DNA of 18,154 nt, taken from contig JAJXSQ010000007.1 of the NCBI GenBank assembly GCA_021784495.1, positions 1 to 18,154 of the forward strand, read 5' to 3'. Made by a program: the position numbers and the translations under genes. The notes under the pieces are model-generated. The model was given only the letters and a program-made list of their open reading frames with translations, had not been told where the DNA came from and made no database searches. How positions within the stretch are numbered: the stretch's first letter is position 1; each line of letters opens with the position of its first letter. This document shows, piece by piece, positions 1-6,339 of this stretch. The DNA is from Myxococcales bacterium (GTDB lineage: Bacteria; Myxococcota; Myxococcia; Myxococcales; Anaeromyxobacteraceae).

Positions 1-504
1 CCGGGCCTCGGGGGAGAGCGCCGCCCTCGGCGGCGGGGCGAGCGCGGCGGCGCCGCCGCGCCCCTCGCCGGCGATCCGGGAGGGGAGCTCGGCGGCGCCG
101 ATGGTGAGGAGCGCCTCGAAGCGGCCGCGCGGCGGCGCCCCGATCGCGCCGCCGAGCGCCTGGGCCACCGCGCCGAGCTCCTGGGCCACCGTCGCGAACG
201 CCCGCCGCTCGGCGTCGAACCGCTGGAGCTGGCAGCCGCCGCCGAGATCGCGCACCAGGCGGTAGGTGACCCGGTCGTTCCCGACGAGGGTGAGCCCGGC
301 GCGCACCGGCCCGCTCCCGACCACCGCCCCGCCGCGGATCAGCGCATCGCCGTCGTCCGGCGCCGGGTACAGGAGCGCCTCGACGAGCCGGCGGAGCGCC
401 GCGCCATCCGCCCCGATCACGTTGTAGCCGGGGCGGAGCGTGCTGCGCCCCCCGGCCGGCGCGACGCCGCGGATCCCCTGCGCGGCGAACTCGAGGAGGA
501 GCAC
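1..504 (-). CDS. Partial unrecognised protein, N-terminal 168 residues; SMC/RecF-like ATPase head without a normal P-loop
   Basis: The reading frame opens at a GTG (position 504), 61 nt after the rplS stop, and runs off the window edge, so the 3' end is missing. The N-terminus has the layout of an SMC/RecF/AAA-type ATP-binding head: a hydrophobic strand 'VLLLEFAAQGIRG' (residues 1-13), then 'LRPGYNVIGADGAALRRLVE' (23-42), where families of this type read 'l.pG.NvI.G.NGsGKStl..Ai'. Here the P-loop position reads GADGAALRR, with neither GK nor [ST], so ATP binding of the usual kind looks lost. Residues 55-90 continue with strands resembling the next part of such heads (ALIRGG...VRAGLTLVGNDRVTYRLVRDL). 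An Ala/Pro/Gly-rich stretch follows (145-168). No strong ribosome-binding site precedes the GTG, and no better start is seen upstream. Function is unknown; the fold assignment is inference from pattern alone. Confidence 0.6.
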   Translation of the reverse strand, partial: MLLLEFAAQGIRGVAPAGGRSTLRPGYNVIGADGAALRRLVEALLYPAPDDGDALIRGGAVVGSGPVRAGLTLVGNDRVTYRLVRDLGGGCQLQRFDAERRAFATVAQELGAVAQALGGAIGAPPRGRFEALLTIGAAELPSRIAGEGRGGAAALAPPPRAALSPEAR

Positions 505-565
505 GGCGAGTGACTGTAGCGCCGACGCGACCCGGCTGGAAGACCGGGCCGCGCCGCCCGCCGCC

Positions 566-985
566 CTAGGCGGGCGCGGGCGCGGAGGGCGCGGGCGCGG
601 AGGCCGCGGGGGCGTCGGCCACCGGGCGGGCGCCGCTCCCCTCCTGCTGCGTCAGCCGGGCGGCCTTGCCCTGGAGGTCGCGCAGGTAGAAGAGGCGCGA
701 GCGGCGGACCTCGCCGTGGCCGGTCACCTCGATCCGGTCGATGCGCGGGCTGTGGAGCGGGAAGATGCGCTCGACCCCGACGCCGTAGCTCACCTTGCGC
801 ACCGTGAAGGTGGCGCGGGGGCCGCCGGCGCGGCGGGCGATGACCACGCCCTCGAAGATCTGGATCCGCTCCTTGTCGCCCTCCTTGATCTTCGTGTGGA
901 CCCGGACGGAGTCTCCGGCCCGGAGCGCCGGGACGTCGGACTTCATGTACTTCGCCTCGATGGCGGCAATCGCGTTGCGCAGCAT
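566..985 (-). CDS. rplS: 50S ribosomal protein L19
   Basis: L19 sits at the 30S-50S interface and takes part in intersubunit bridges. The 139-residue product has the family core in residues 1-105: 'PALRAGDSVRVHTKIKEGDK' near the start, then 'ERIQIFEGVVIAR', 'FTVRKVSYGVGVERIFP' and 'RRSRLFYLRDLQGKAARL'. The usual length is about 115-120, so the last 25-30 residues are an extra tail rich in Ala, Pro and Ser (ending SAPAPSAPAPA). The ATG is preceded by AAGGAG about 11 nt upstream. It is the last ribosomal gene of the rpsP-khpA-rimM-trmD-rplS block, 30 nt after trmD, the order known from many bacteria. Identification is secure; the tail is probably disordered. Confidence 0.97.
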   Translation of the reverse strand: MLRNAIAAIEAKYMKSDVPALRAGDSVRVHTKIKEGDKERIQIFEGVVIARRAGGPRATFTVRKVSYGVGVERIFPLHSPRIDRIEVTGHGEVRRSRLFYLRDLQGKAARLTQQEGSGARPVADAPAASAPAPSAPAPA

Positions 986-1015
986 GGCTGTGTCGTCTCC
1001 TTGGAACTGCTCTTC

Positions 1016-1759
1016 TTACAACTCGTCGTCGTCCGCGTCGAGCAACCTCTGGTCGTCCTCGCCCAGCCCCGCCCGGGCGAGGAGATCGGGCCGCCGGTCG
1101 CGGGTGGCGCGCAGCGCCTCTCGCCGCCGCCACCGCTCGATGCGCCGGTGATCCCCCGACAGGAGGATCTCCGGAACCGCCCGGCCCCGGTACACCGGGG
1201 GCCGCGTGTACTGCGGGTGCTCGAGCAGCCGCTCGCGCCCCGCGAAGCTCTCCGCCCCGGCCGACGCCTCGTTTCCGAGGACGCCGGGGACGAGCCGCGC
1301 CGCCGCGTCGACCACGCAGAGCGCCGCCAGCTCGCCCCCGGTCAGCACGAAGTCGCCGACCGAGACCTCCAGGTCCACCGCCTCCATCACCCGCTCGTCC
1401 ACGCCCTCGTAGCGCCCGCAGACCAGCACCAGGCGCCGCCGCGCCGCCAGCTCCTCGACGAGCCCCTGATCCAGCGGCCTCCCGCGGGGGCTCAGGAGGA
1501 CGACCGTCGCGCCGGGCAGGCGCCCCCGGGCCGCCTCGATCGCCTCGGTGAGCGGCTCCGGCTTCATCACCATCCCGGCCCCGCCGCCGTAGGGCGCGTC
1601 GTCGGCCACCCGGTGCCGCCCGGCCGCGTGCTCGCGGACGTCCTCCACCCGCACCGAGATCGCGCCGCTCTCCCGGGCCTTGGCCAGGATGCTCTCCCCC
1701 AGGTACCCGGTGCACATCCGGGGGAAGAGCGTCAGGATCTCGACCTCGAGCTCGGCCAC
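1016..1759 (-). CDS. trmD: tRNA (guanine37-N1)-methyltransferase TrmD
   Basis: TrmD transfers a methyl group from S-adenosylmethionine to N1 of G37 in tRNAs with G at position 36, preventing +1 frameshifting. It belongs to the SPOUT class, with a trefoil knot and a dimeric active site. Visible family motifs are 'VEILTLFPRM' (6-15), 'DDAPYGGGAGMVMKPEP' (53-69), 'VLLSPRGRPLDQ' (87-98), 'CGRYEGVDERV' (114-124), 'VGDFVLTGGELAA' (134-146) and 'LLEHPQYTRP' (178-187). The position matching the proposed general base, Asp169 in the Haemophilus enzyme, is Glu here (E170 in 'AESFAG'), and a two-residue insertion seems to follow it. Length 247 is normal. The start is GTG, 7 nt after the rimM stop, with GAGGAGG in the end of rimM as a likely ribosome-binding site. 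rplS follows after 30 nt. Confidence 0.96.
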   Translation of the reverse strand: MAELEVEILTLFPRMCTGYLGESILAKARESGAISVRVEDVREHAAGRHRVADDAPYGGGAGMVMKPEPLTEAIEAARGRLPGATVVLLSPRGRPLDQGLVEELAARRRLVLVCGRYEGVDERVMEAVDLEVSVGDFVLTGGELAALCVVDAAARLVPGVLGNEASAGAESFAGRERLLEHPQYTRPPVYRGRAVPEILLSGDHRRIERWRRREALRATRDRRPDLLARAGLGEDDQRLLDADDDEL

Positions 1760-1766
1760 GGCGTCC

Positions 1767-2312
1767 TCAGCCCTCCTCGCCTCCGCCCGCGCCCCCGTCC
1801 TCCCCCGGCGCTCCCGCCGCGGGGCCGTCGAGCAGCCCCGCCGGCGGATCGACCACGATCCGCCCGCCGGCGAGGTCGACCTCGACGTAGGGCGCGAGCG
1901 GCACCAGCACCTCGCCGCGCTCGCCGGTGATCACCAGCACGTCCACCCCGCCGGTCGCGAGGAGGCCGGTGACCCGCCCCACCACCGCCCCCGCCGCGGT
2001 GACCACGGCGAGCCCCTCGAGGTCGGTCCAGTAGTGCGCCCCGGCCGGCGCCGCTCCGAGCGCGTCCCGGTCGGCGAGCACCTCGGCGCCCACCCGGCGC
2101 TCGGCGCCGCCCCGATCCGAGATCCCGGCGAGCTGCACCGCCCAGAGGCGACCCTGCGGCCGCGCCTCCAGGAGGTCCAGCGCCTCGTCCTGGTCGCCCC
2201 GCCGGAGGACCACCCGGTCCACCCGGGCCAGCCCGCCCGACGAGCCGCCGATCCCGAGCCAGCCCTTGAGGCCGATGGCCCGGGAGACCACGCCGAGCCG
2301 GACGAGCGCCAC
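1767..2312 (-). CDS. rimM: Ribosome maturation factor RimM
   Basis: RimM binds S19 and helps mature the 3' (head) domain of the 30S subunit. The 181-residue product has the N-terminal RimM barrel beginning 'ALVRLGVVSRAIGLKGWLGI' (2-21) and the C-terminal PRC-barrel, with 'HYWTDLEGL' (93-101), 'GRVTGLLATGGVDVLVI' (112-128) and the highly typical 'VDLAGGRIVVDPPAGLLDG' (145-163). The N-terminal motif usually reads 'G.i..phGlkGev'; here Ile replaces the His and Trp-Leu replaces Glu-Val, so this end is divergent. An acidic, Gly-rich tail follows residue 165. The start is GTG, 2 nt after the khpA stop, which suggests translational coupling. It lies between khpA and trmD, its usual position. Confidence 0.94.
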   Translation of the reverse strand: MALVRLGVVSRAIGLKGWLGIGGSSGGLARVDRVVLRRGDQDEALDLLEARPQGRLWAVQLAGISDRGGAERRVGAEVLADRDALGAAPAGAHYWTDLEGLAVVTAAGAVVGRVTGLLATGGVDVLVITGERGEVLVPLAPYVEVDLAGGRIVVDPPAGLLDGPAAGAPGEDGGAGGGEEG

Positions 2313-2314
2313 GG

Positions 2315-2545
2315 TCAGTCGACGACGTCGAGGACCGCGTGGCGGCCCCGACCCGAGGCGGCGGCGTCGAGGACGGTCCGGAGCGCGCGGACCGTCCGCC
2401 CTCCCCGGCCGATGACGCGCCCGACGTCTCCCGGCGCCACCCGCAGCTCCAGGACCGAGGTGCGGTCGCGCTCGACCACGTCGACCCGGACGTCCGCCGG
2501 ACGCTCGACGAGCTGGCCAGCGAGCCAGAGGACGAGGTCGCGCAC
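2315..2545 (-). CDS. khpA: KH-domain RNA-binding protein KhpA (YlqC family)
   Basis: This is a small single-KH protein of the family found next to rpsP in many bacteria. In Gram-positives, KhpA pairs with KhpB/EloR and binds RNA, affecting cell division and elongation. The 76-residue product starts 'VRDLVLWLAGQLVERPADVR' (1-20) and carries 'LRVAPGDVGRVIGRGGRTVR' (34-53), containing the KH GxxG loop as GRGG (46-49), then 'ALRTVLDAAA' (54-63). The frame is open well upstream, but the GTG at 2545 gives the family length and start sequence. It lies 10 nt after the rpsP stop, with a GAGG-like site overlapping that stop. rimM follows 2 nt after the khpA stop. Its role in this organism is inferred from the family. 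Confidence 0.92.
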   Translation of the reverse strand: MRDLVLWLAGQLVERPADVRVDVVERDRTSVLELRVAPGDVGRVIGRGGRTVRALRTVLDAAASGRGRHAVLDVVD

Positions 2546-2555
2546 CGCCCCGACC

Positions 2556-2819
2556 TCAGGCCTTGGGAGGCGCCGGCGGCACCTGCCGGGCGCGCTTGAT
2601 GAGCATCGAGACCGTCTGGCTGGGGCGCGCCCCGGCCTTGAGCCAGTGCTCGACCCGGTCGGCCTTGAGCTGGAGGAGCTCGGGCTTCCGCGTCGGGTCG
2701 TACATCCCGACGTCCTCGAGGTACTTCCCGTCGCGCGGCTTGCGCGAGTCGGTCGCCACCACGTGATAGAAGGGCGCCTTGTGCGTGCCCGCACGCGACA
2801 ACCGCAGAACGACTGCCAT
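2556..2819 (-). CDS. rpsP: 30S ribosomal protein S16
   Basis: S16 binds 16S rRNA in the body of the 30S subunit and helps assembly. The 87-residue product shows the family signature at once: 'MAVVLRLSRAGTHKAPFYHV' (1-20), then 'ATDSRKPRDGKYLEDVGMYDP' within residues 22-42, and 'WLKAGARPSQTV...LIKRA' (59-77). The start is ATG, with GAGGAGG about 8-9 nt upstream. It opens the rpsP-khpA-rimM-trmD-rplS block, which in most bacteria is preceded by ffh or stands alone. Here it follows rplQ after only 52 nt. A short GC hairpin in that gap (about 2841-2852) has no T-run, so readthrough from the alpha operon is likely. Confidence 0.97.
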   Translation of the reverse strand: MAVVLRLSRAGTHKAPFYHVVATDSRKPRDGKYLEDVGMYDPTRKPELLQLKADRVEHWLKAGARPSQTVSMLIKRARQVPPAPPKA

Positions 2820-2871
2820 GGGAACCTGCCTCCTCGGGCCCGCCCAGGGGCGCGCCGCGAAATTCGATCCG

Positions 2872-3273
2872 CTACCCGGCGACCGGCTCGGTCGCTGCGC
2901 CGCCGGCGGTGGCCGGGGTCCGCTCCACCAGCTCGATGACCGCCATCTCGGCGTTGTCGCCGGCGCGCCGGCCGACCCGGACGATCCGGGTGTAGCCGCC
3001 GGGCCGGGTCTTGAAGCGCTCGGCGATCGGGCCGAAGAGCTTCACCAGCACCTCCACGTCCCGGATGTCCCGGTGGACGAGGCGGCGCGCGTGCTGCGTG
3101 CCCCGCTTGGCCTGGGTGATCACCTTGTCGGCGATCCGCTTCAGCTCCTTGGCCTTCGGGGTGGTGGTGACGATCCGCTCGTGGCGCAGGAGCGACGTCA
3201 CCATGTTCCTGAACATGGCGGTGCGGTGCTCGGTGGTGCGATCGAGCCGTCGGCCCGCGATCCGGTGCTTCAT
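2872..3273 (-). CDS. rplQ: 50S ribosomal protein L17
   Basis: L17 lies on the back of the 50S subunit near the tunnel exit and contacts 23S rRNA. The 133-residue product begins with the highly conserved 'MKHRIAGRRLDRTTEHRTAM' (1-20), followed by 'RNMVTSLLRHERIVTTTPKA' (22-41) and 'GGYTRIVRVGRRAGDNAEMA' (91-110). Family length is about 120; the extra residues are a C-terminal Ala/Thr-rich tail. The ATG is preceded by AAGGGAG about 9 nt upstream. It follows rpoA by 30 nt, the standard end of the alpha operon. Confidence 0.97.
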   Translation of the reverse strand: MKHRIAGRRLDRTTEHRTAMFRNMVTSLLRHERIVTTTPKAKELKRIADKVITQAKRGTQHARRLVHRDIRDVEVLVKLFGPIAERFKTRPGGYTRIVRVGRRAGDNAEMAVIELVERTPATAGGAATEPVAG

Positions 3274-3303
3274 GGTCGTGTCTCCCTTCGGTGTCCGGGC
3301 GCG

Positions 3304-4323
<1,020 letters not shown>

Positions 4324-4424
4324 GGGCTGACTCCTCGCCCGCCGCCCCCTCCCCTCGCCGCCCAGCCAGGCGGGTCGGGGCTCCGTGGGACGCGCGGTGC
4401 GTGTCGCGGGTGGGTTCGGGCTGC

Positions 4425-5051
4425 CTACTTCGAGTAGAGCTCGACGATGAGCTGTTCCTGGATCGGCATGGTGATGTCCTCGCGGGCCGGCGAGGTCCTC
4501 ACGGTGCCCTTGAACGCGGCCTTGTCGAGCTCGAGCCAGCCGGGGACGCCGCGGCGATCCACCGCCTCGACCGCCTCGACGATCCGGACGACCTTCTTCG
4601 ACCGCTCCTTGATCTCGACCTGATCGCCGACCCGGCAGAGGTAGCTGGCGATGTTCACCTTGCGGCCGTTCACCTTGAAGTGGCCGTGGCGGACGAGCTG
4701 CCGGGCCTCGTTGCGGGTGTCGGCGAAGCCGAGCCGGAAGACCACGTTGTCGAGCCGGAGCTCGAGCGTCTGGAGGAGGTTCTCGCCGGTCTTCCCCTTG
4801 CGCGCCGCCGCGTTGGCGTAGGCGTGGCGGAAGCCGGCCTCCAGGAGGCCGTACATCCGCTTCACCTTCTGCTTCTCGCGGAGCTGGACGCCGTACTCGG
4901 AGAACTTCACCCGCCCCTGGCCGTGCTGGCCCGGGGGGTACGGGCGGCGCTCGATCGCGCACTTGTCCGTGTAGCAGCGGTCGCCCTTCAGGTACATCTT
5001 CAGGTTCTCACGCCGGCAAAGCCGGCAGACGCTTTCGCAGTAGCGAGCCAC
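4425..5051 (-). CDS. rpsD: 30S ribosomal protein S4, zinc-binding form
   Basis: S4 is a primary 16S rRNA binder that starts assembly of the 30S body; in E. coli it also represses the alpha operon. The 208-residue product carries four N-terminal cysteines at C9, C12, C26 and C31 ('CRLCRRE...CYTDKC'), the arrangement that binds zinc in Thermus and Bacillus S4. It continues with 'RRPYPPGQHGQGRVKFSEYG' (35-54) and the S4 domain in 'LELRLDNVVFRLGFADTRNE' followed by 'ARQLVRHGHFKVNGRKVNI'. The start is GTG, with AGGAGA upstream. It lies 15 nt after rpsK. The 101 nt between this gene and rpoA hold only weak GC-rich hairpins and no clear promoter. Confidence 0.98.
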   Translation of the reverse strand: MARYCESVCRLCRRENLKMYLKGDRCYTDKCAIERRPYPPGQHGQGRVKFSEYGVQLREKQKVKRMYGLLEAGFRHAYANAAARKGKTGENLLQTLELRLDNVVFRLGFADTRNEARQLVRHGHFKVNGRKVNIASYLCRVGDQVEIKERSKKVVRIVEAVEAVDRRGVPGWLELDKAAFKGTVRTSPAREDITMPIQEQLIVELYSK

Positions 5052-5066
5052 GGTCGGTTCTCCTGA

Positions 5067-5579
5067 TCAGACGCGGCGGCGCTTGGGCGGCCGGCAGCCG
5101 TTGTGCGGGATCGGGGTGACATCCCGGATGAGCGAGATCTTGAGCCCCGCGGCGGAGAGCGCCCGGAGGGCCGACTCGCGCCCGGCGCCCGGGCCCTTGA
5201 CCACCACCGAGACGCTCTTGAGGCCGTGCTCCATCGCCTTCGCGGCCGCGTCGCCGGCGGCGACCTGCGCGGCGAACGGGGTCGACTTGCGCGACCCCTT
5301 GAAGCCGCGGGCCCCGGCGCTCGACCAGGAGATCACGTTCCCGGCCTGGTCGGTGATGGTGATCATCGTGTTGTTGAACGTCGCCGCGATGTGGACGAGG
5401 CCGCTGGCGATGTTCTTCTTGACCCGCTTCTTCCCCTTCTTCGGGGTGACGGGCGAGGCGGTGATGGGCTCGATGCCGCCCAGGTTCGGGACGGAGGGCG
5501 CGGCGCTCTCCTCGGCCTTGGGGGCCGGCGCCTCCACCTTCCGGGCGGGCTTCTCGGTCGTCTGCTTCTCGTCGGCCAC
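5067..5579 (-). CDS. rpsK: 30S ribosomal protein S11 with long N-terminal extension
   Basis: S11 forms part of the 30S platform near the E site and the mRNA exit. The core (about residues 46-170) is canonical: 'KKGKKRVKKNIASGLVHIAA' (47-66), 'TFNNTMITITDQAGNVISWS' (67-86), 'GARGFKGSRKSTPFAAQVAA' (88-107) and the C-terminal 'DVTPIPHNGCRPPKRRRV' (153-170). The family is usually about 129 residues long, so this 170-residue form has about 40 extra residues at the N-terminus, rich in Ala, Pro, Glu and Lys and probably disordered. The start is GTG with GGAG 8 nt upstream. The only other in-frame start seen in the extension is a GTG at residue 15, so most of the extension cannot be removed by choosing another start. 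It lies 27 nt after rpsM and 15 nt before rpsD. Confidence 0.97.
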   Translation of the reverse strand: MADEKQTTEKPARKVEAPAPKAEESAAPSVPNLGGIEPITASPVTPKKGKKRVKKNIASGLVHIAATFNNTMITITDQAGNVISWSSAGARGFKGSRKSTPFAAQVAAGDAAAKAMEHGLKSVSVVVKGPGAGRESALRALSAAGLKISLIRDVTPIPHNGCRPPKRRRV

Positions 5580-5606
5580 TCGTCGTTCTCCGGTGGTTGA
5601 GGTGCG

Positions 5607-5999
5607 CTAGCCCCGGGGGGCGGGGGCGGAGGCGGCTGGCTTGCGGACCAGCCCCTTCTTCGGGCCCTTCCGCGTGCGGGCGTTGGTGTGGGTCCGCTGC
5701 CCGCGGACCGGCAGCCCCTTGCGGTGGCGGAGCCCCCGGTAGCAGCCGAGGTCCATGAGCCGCTTGATGTTCATCGAGATCTCGCGCCGGAGGTCACCCT
5801 CGACCTTCAGCGTCTGCTCGATGGCCTCGCGGATCCGGCGGACCTCGTCGTCGGTCAGGTCCTTGGTGCGGGTGGTCACGTCGACCTTCGCCCGCTCACA
5901 GACCTGCGCGGCGCTGGTCCGGCCGATCCCGTAGATGTACTGCAGGCTGACCTCGATCCGCTTCTCGCGGGGAAGGTCGACGCCGGCGATGCGAGCCAT
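5607..5999 (-). CDS. rpsM: 30S ribosomal protein S13
   Basis: S13 sits in the 30S head, contacts the P-site tRNA through its tail and forms bridges with the 50S subunit. The 130-residue product opens with 'MARIAGVDLPREKRIEVSLQ' (1-20) and 'YIYGIGRTSA' (21-30), typical of the family. It then shows 'DLGCYRGLRHRKGLPVRGQR' (83-102) and 'THTNARTRKGPKK', the conserved basic tail that reaches tRNA. The last 15 residues form an extra Ala/Pro-rich end. The start is ATG. It lies between rpmJ and rpsK, as in nearly all alpha operons. Confidence 0.98.
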   Translation of the reverse strand: MARIAGVDLPREKRIEVSLQYIYGIGRTSAAQVCERAKVDVTTRTKDLTDDEVRRIREAIEQTLKVEGDLRREISMNIKRLMDLGCYRGLRHRKGLPVRGQRTHTNARTRKGPKKGLVRKPAASAPAPRG

Positions 6000-6026
6000 T
6001 CGTCTACTCTCCAGTCTCGCGCCGGG

Positions 6027-6143
6027 CTAGCCCTGGCGCTGCTTGTGACGGGGGTTGGCCGGGCAGATGATCCGCACGGTGCCCTTGCGCTTGATGACCT
6101 TGCACTTGTCGCAGATCTTCTTGACCGATGCGCGGACCTTCAT
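6027..6143 (-). CDS. rpmJ: 50S ribosomal protein L36, zinc-ribbon form
   Basis: L36 is the smallest ribosomal protein, binding 23S rRNA near the base of the L7/L12 stalk. I translated this short frame directly: 38 residues beginning 'MKVRASVKKICDKCKVIKRK' and ending 'HKQRQG'. The zinc ligands C11, C14, C27 and H33 are all present, so this is the zinc-binding (C+) form. The start is ATG with AGGGAGG about 8 nt upstream. It is the first gene after the break following map and is probably the first gene transcribed from the candidate promoter at the end of map. rpsM follows after 27 nt. Confidence 0.96.
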   Translation of the reverse strand: MKVRASVKKICDKCKVIKRKGTVRIICPANPRHKQRQG

Positions 6144-6304
6144 GACCGACGCCTCCCTGAACTGCGCCTTCGAAGACGAAAAGCCCCGCCGCGGCTTCCG
6201 GCGGGACCGGCGGCGAGAGCTGGCTGCGCTCCCTCGAGGACTGTGCCGCCCAGAACTGTGCCCCGGGACCCCCGGAGCGGCCGCCTTCCGGAGCGACCTG
6301 CGGA
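6144..6304 (-). promoter_or_regulatory. Candidate alpha-operon leader (5' UTR upstream of rpmJ)
   Basis: If transcription starts just after the candidate -10 box at 6311-6316, the message has about 160 nt before rpmJ. This region contains no credible gene. It holds the octamer ACTGTGCC (plus-strand reading) twice, at 6240-6247 and 6255-6262, and a strong hairpin at 6185-6205. infA often occupies this place in other bacteria, but the gap is too short for it. In E. coli, S4 controls the alpha operon through an mRNA structure near rpsM; a similar role here is possible but not shown by the sequence. Confidence 0.4.
6175..6205 (-). terminator. Terminator-like hairpin upstream of rpmJ
   Basis: On the minus strand a perfect 7-bp stem (CCCGCCG at 6205-6199 with CGGCGGG at 6191-6185) closes a 7-nt loop and is followed after GC by TTTT and then a mixed pyrimidine stretch, CGTCTTCG. 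This is the form of an intrinsic terminator or attenuator, although the T-run is short. It could end transcription coming from map, or regulate entry into the alpha block from the promoter just upstream. Confidence 0.4.
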
Positions 6305-6310
6305 GGGCGC

Positions 6311-6339
6311 GCTATAACACAGGTGTTTTTACCGTGCAA
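6311..6339 (-). promoter_or_regulatory. Candidate sigma-70 promoter for the alpha block, inside the 3' end of map
   Basis: On the minus strand, TTGCAC (6339-6334) and TATAGC (6316-6311) are separated by exactly 17 nt that include an A-rich stretch (GGTAAAAACACC). This is an unusual AT-rich patch in otherwise GC-rich DNA. The map stop codon TAG (6314-6312) lies within the -10 box, so the promoter is built into the last codons of map. It would drive rpmJ-rpsM-rpsK-rpsD-rpoA-rplQ and possibly the rpsP block. The -35 box is a weak match to TTGACA. Confidence 0.55.

Noticed and set aside
417..1715. Minus-strand frame of 432 codons overlapping rplS and trmD
   Set aside because: It is out of frame with both real genes, and its Arg/Gly/Ala-rich product has no family features.
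440..1930. Long plus-strand open frame (496 codons) opposite rplS and trmD
   Set aside because: It is antisense to three well-supported genes, its product is rich in Arg/Pro/Asp/His without family features, and GC-rich DNA keeps such frames open by chance.
2830..2860. Possible terminator between rplQ and rpsP
   Set aside because: Only a short GC hairpin (about 2841-2852) without a T-run is seen, which is ordinary in DNA of this composition.
4324..4424. Promoter or terminator in the 101-nt gap between rpsD and rpoA
   Set aside because: No -35/-10-like boxes or T-runs are seen, only weak 4-5 bp hairpins in GC-rich sequence.
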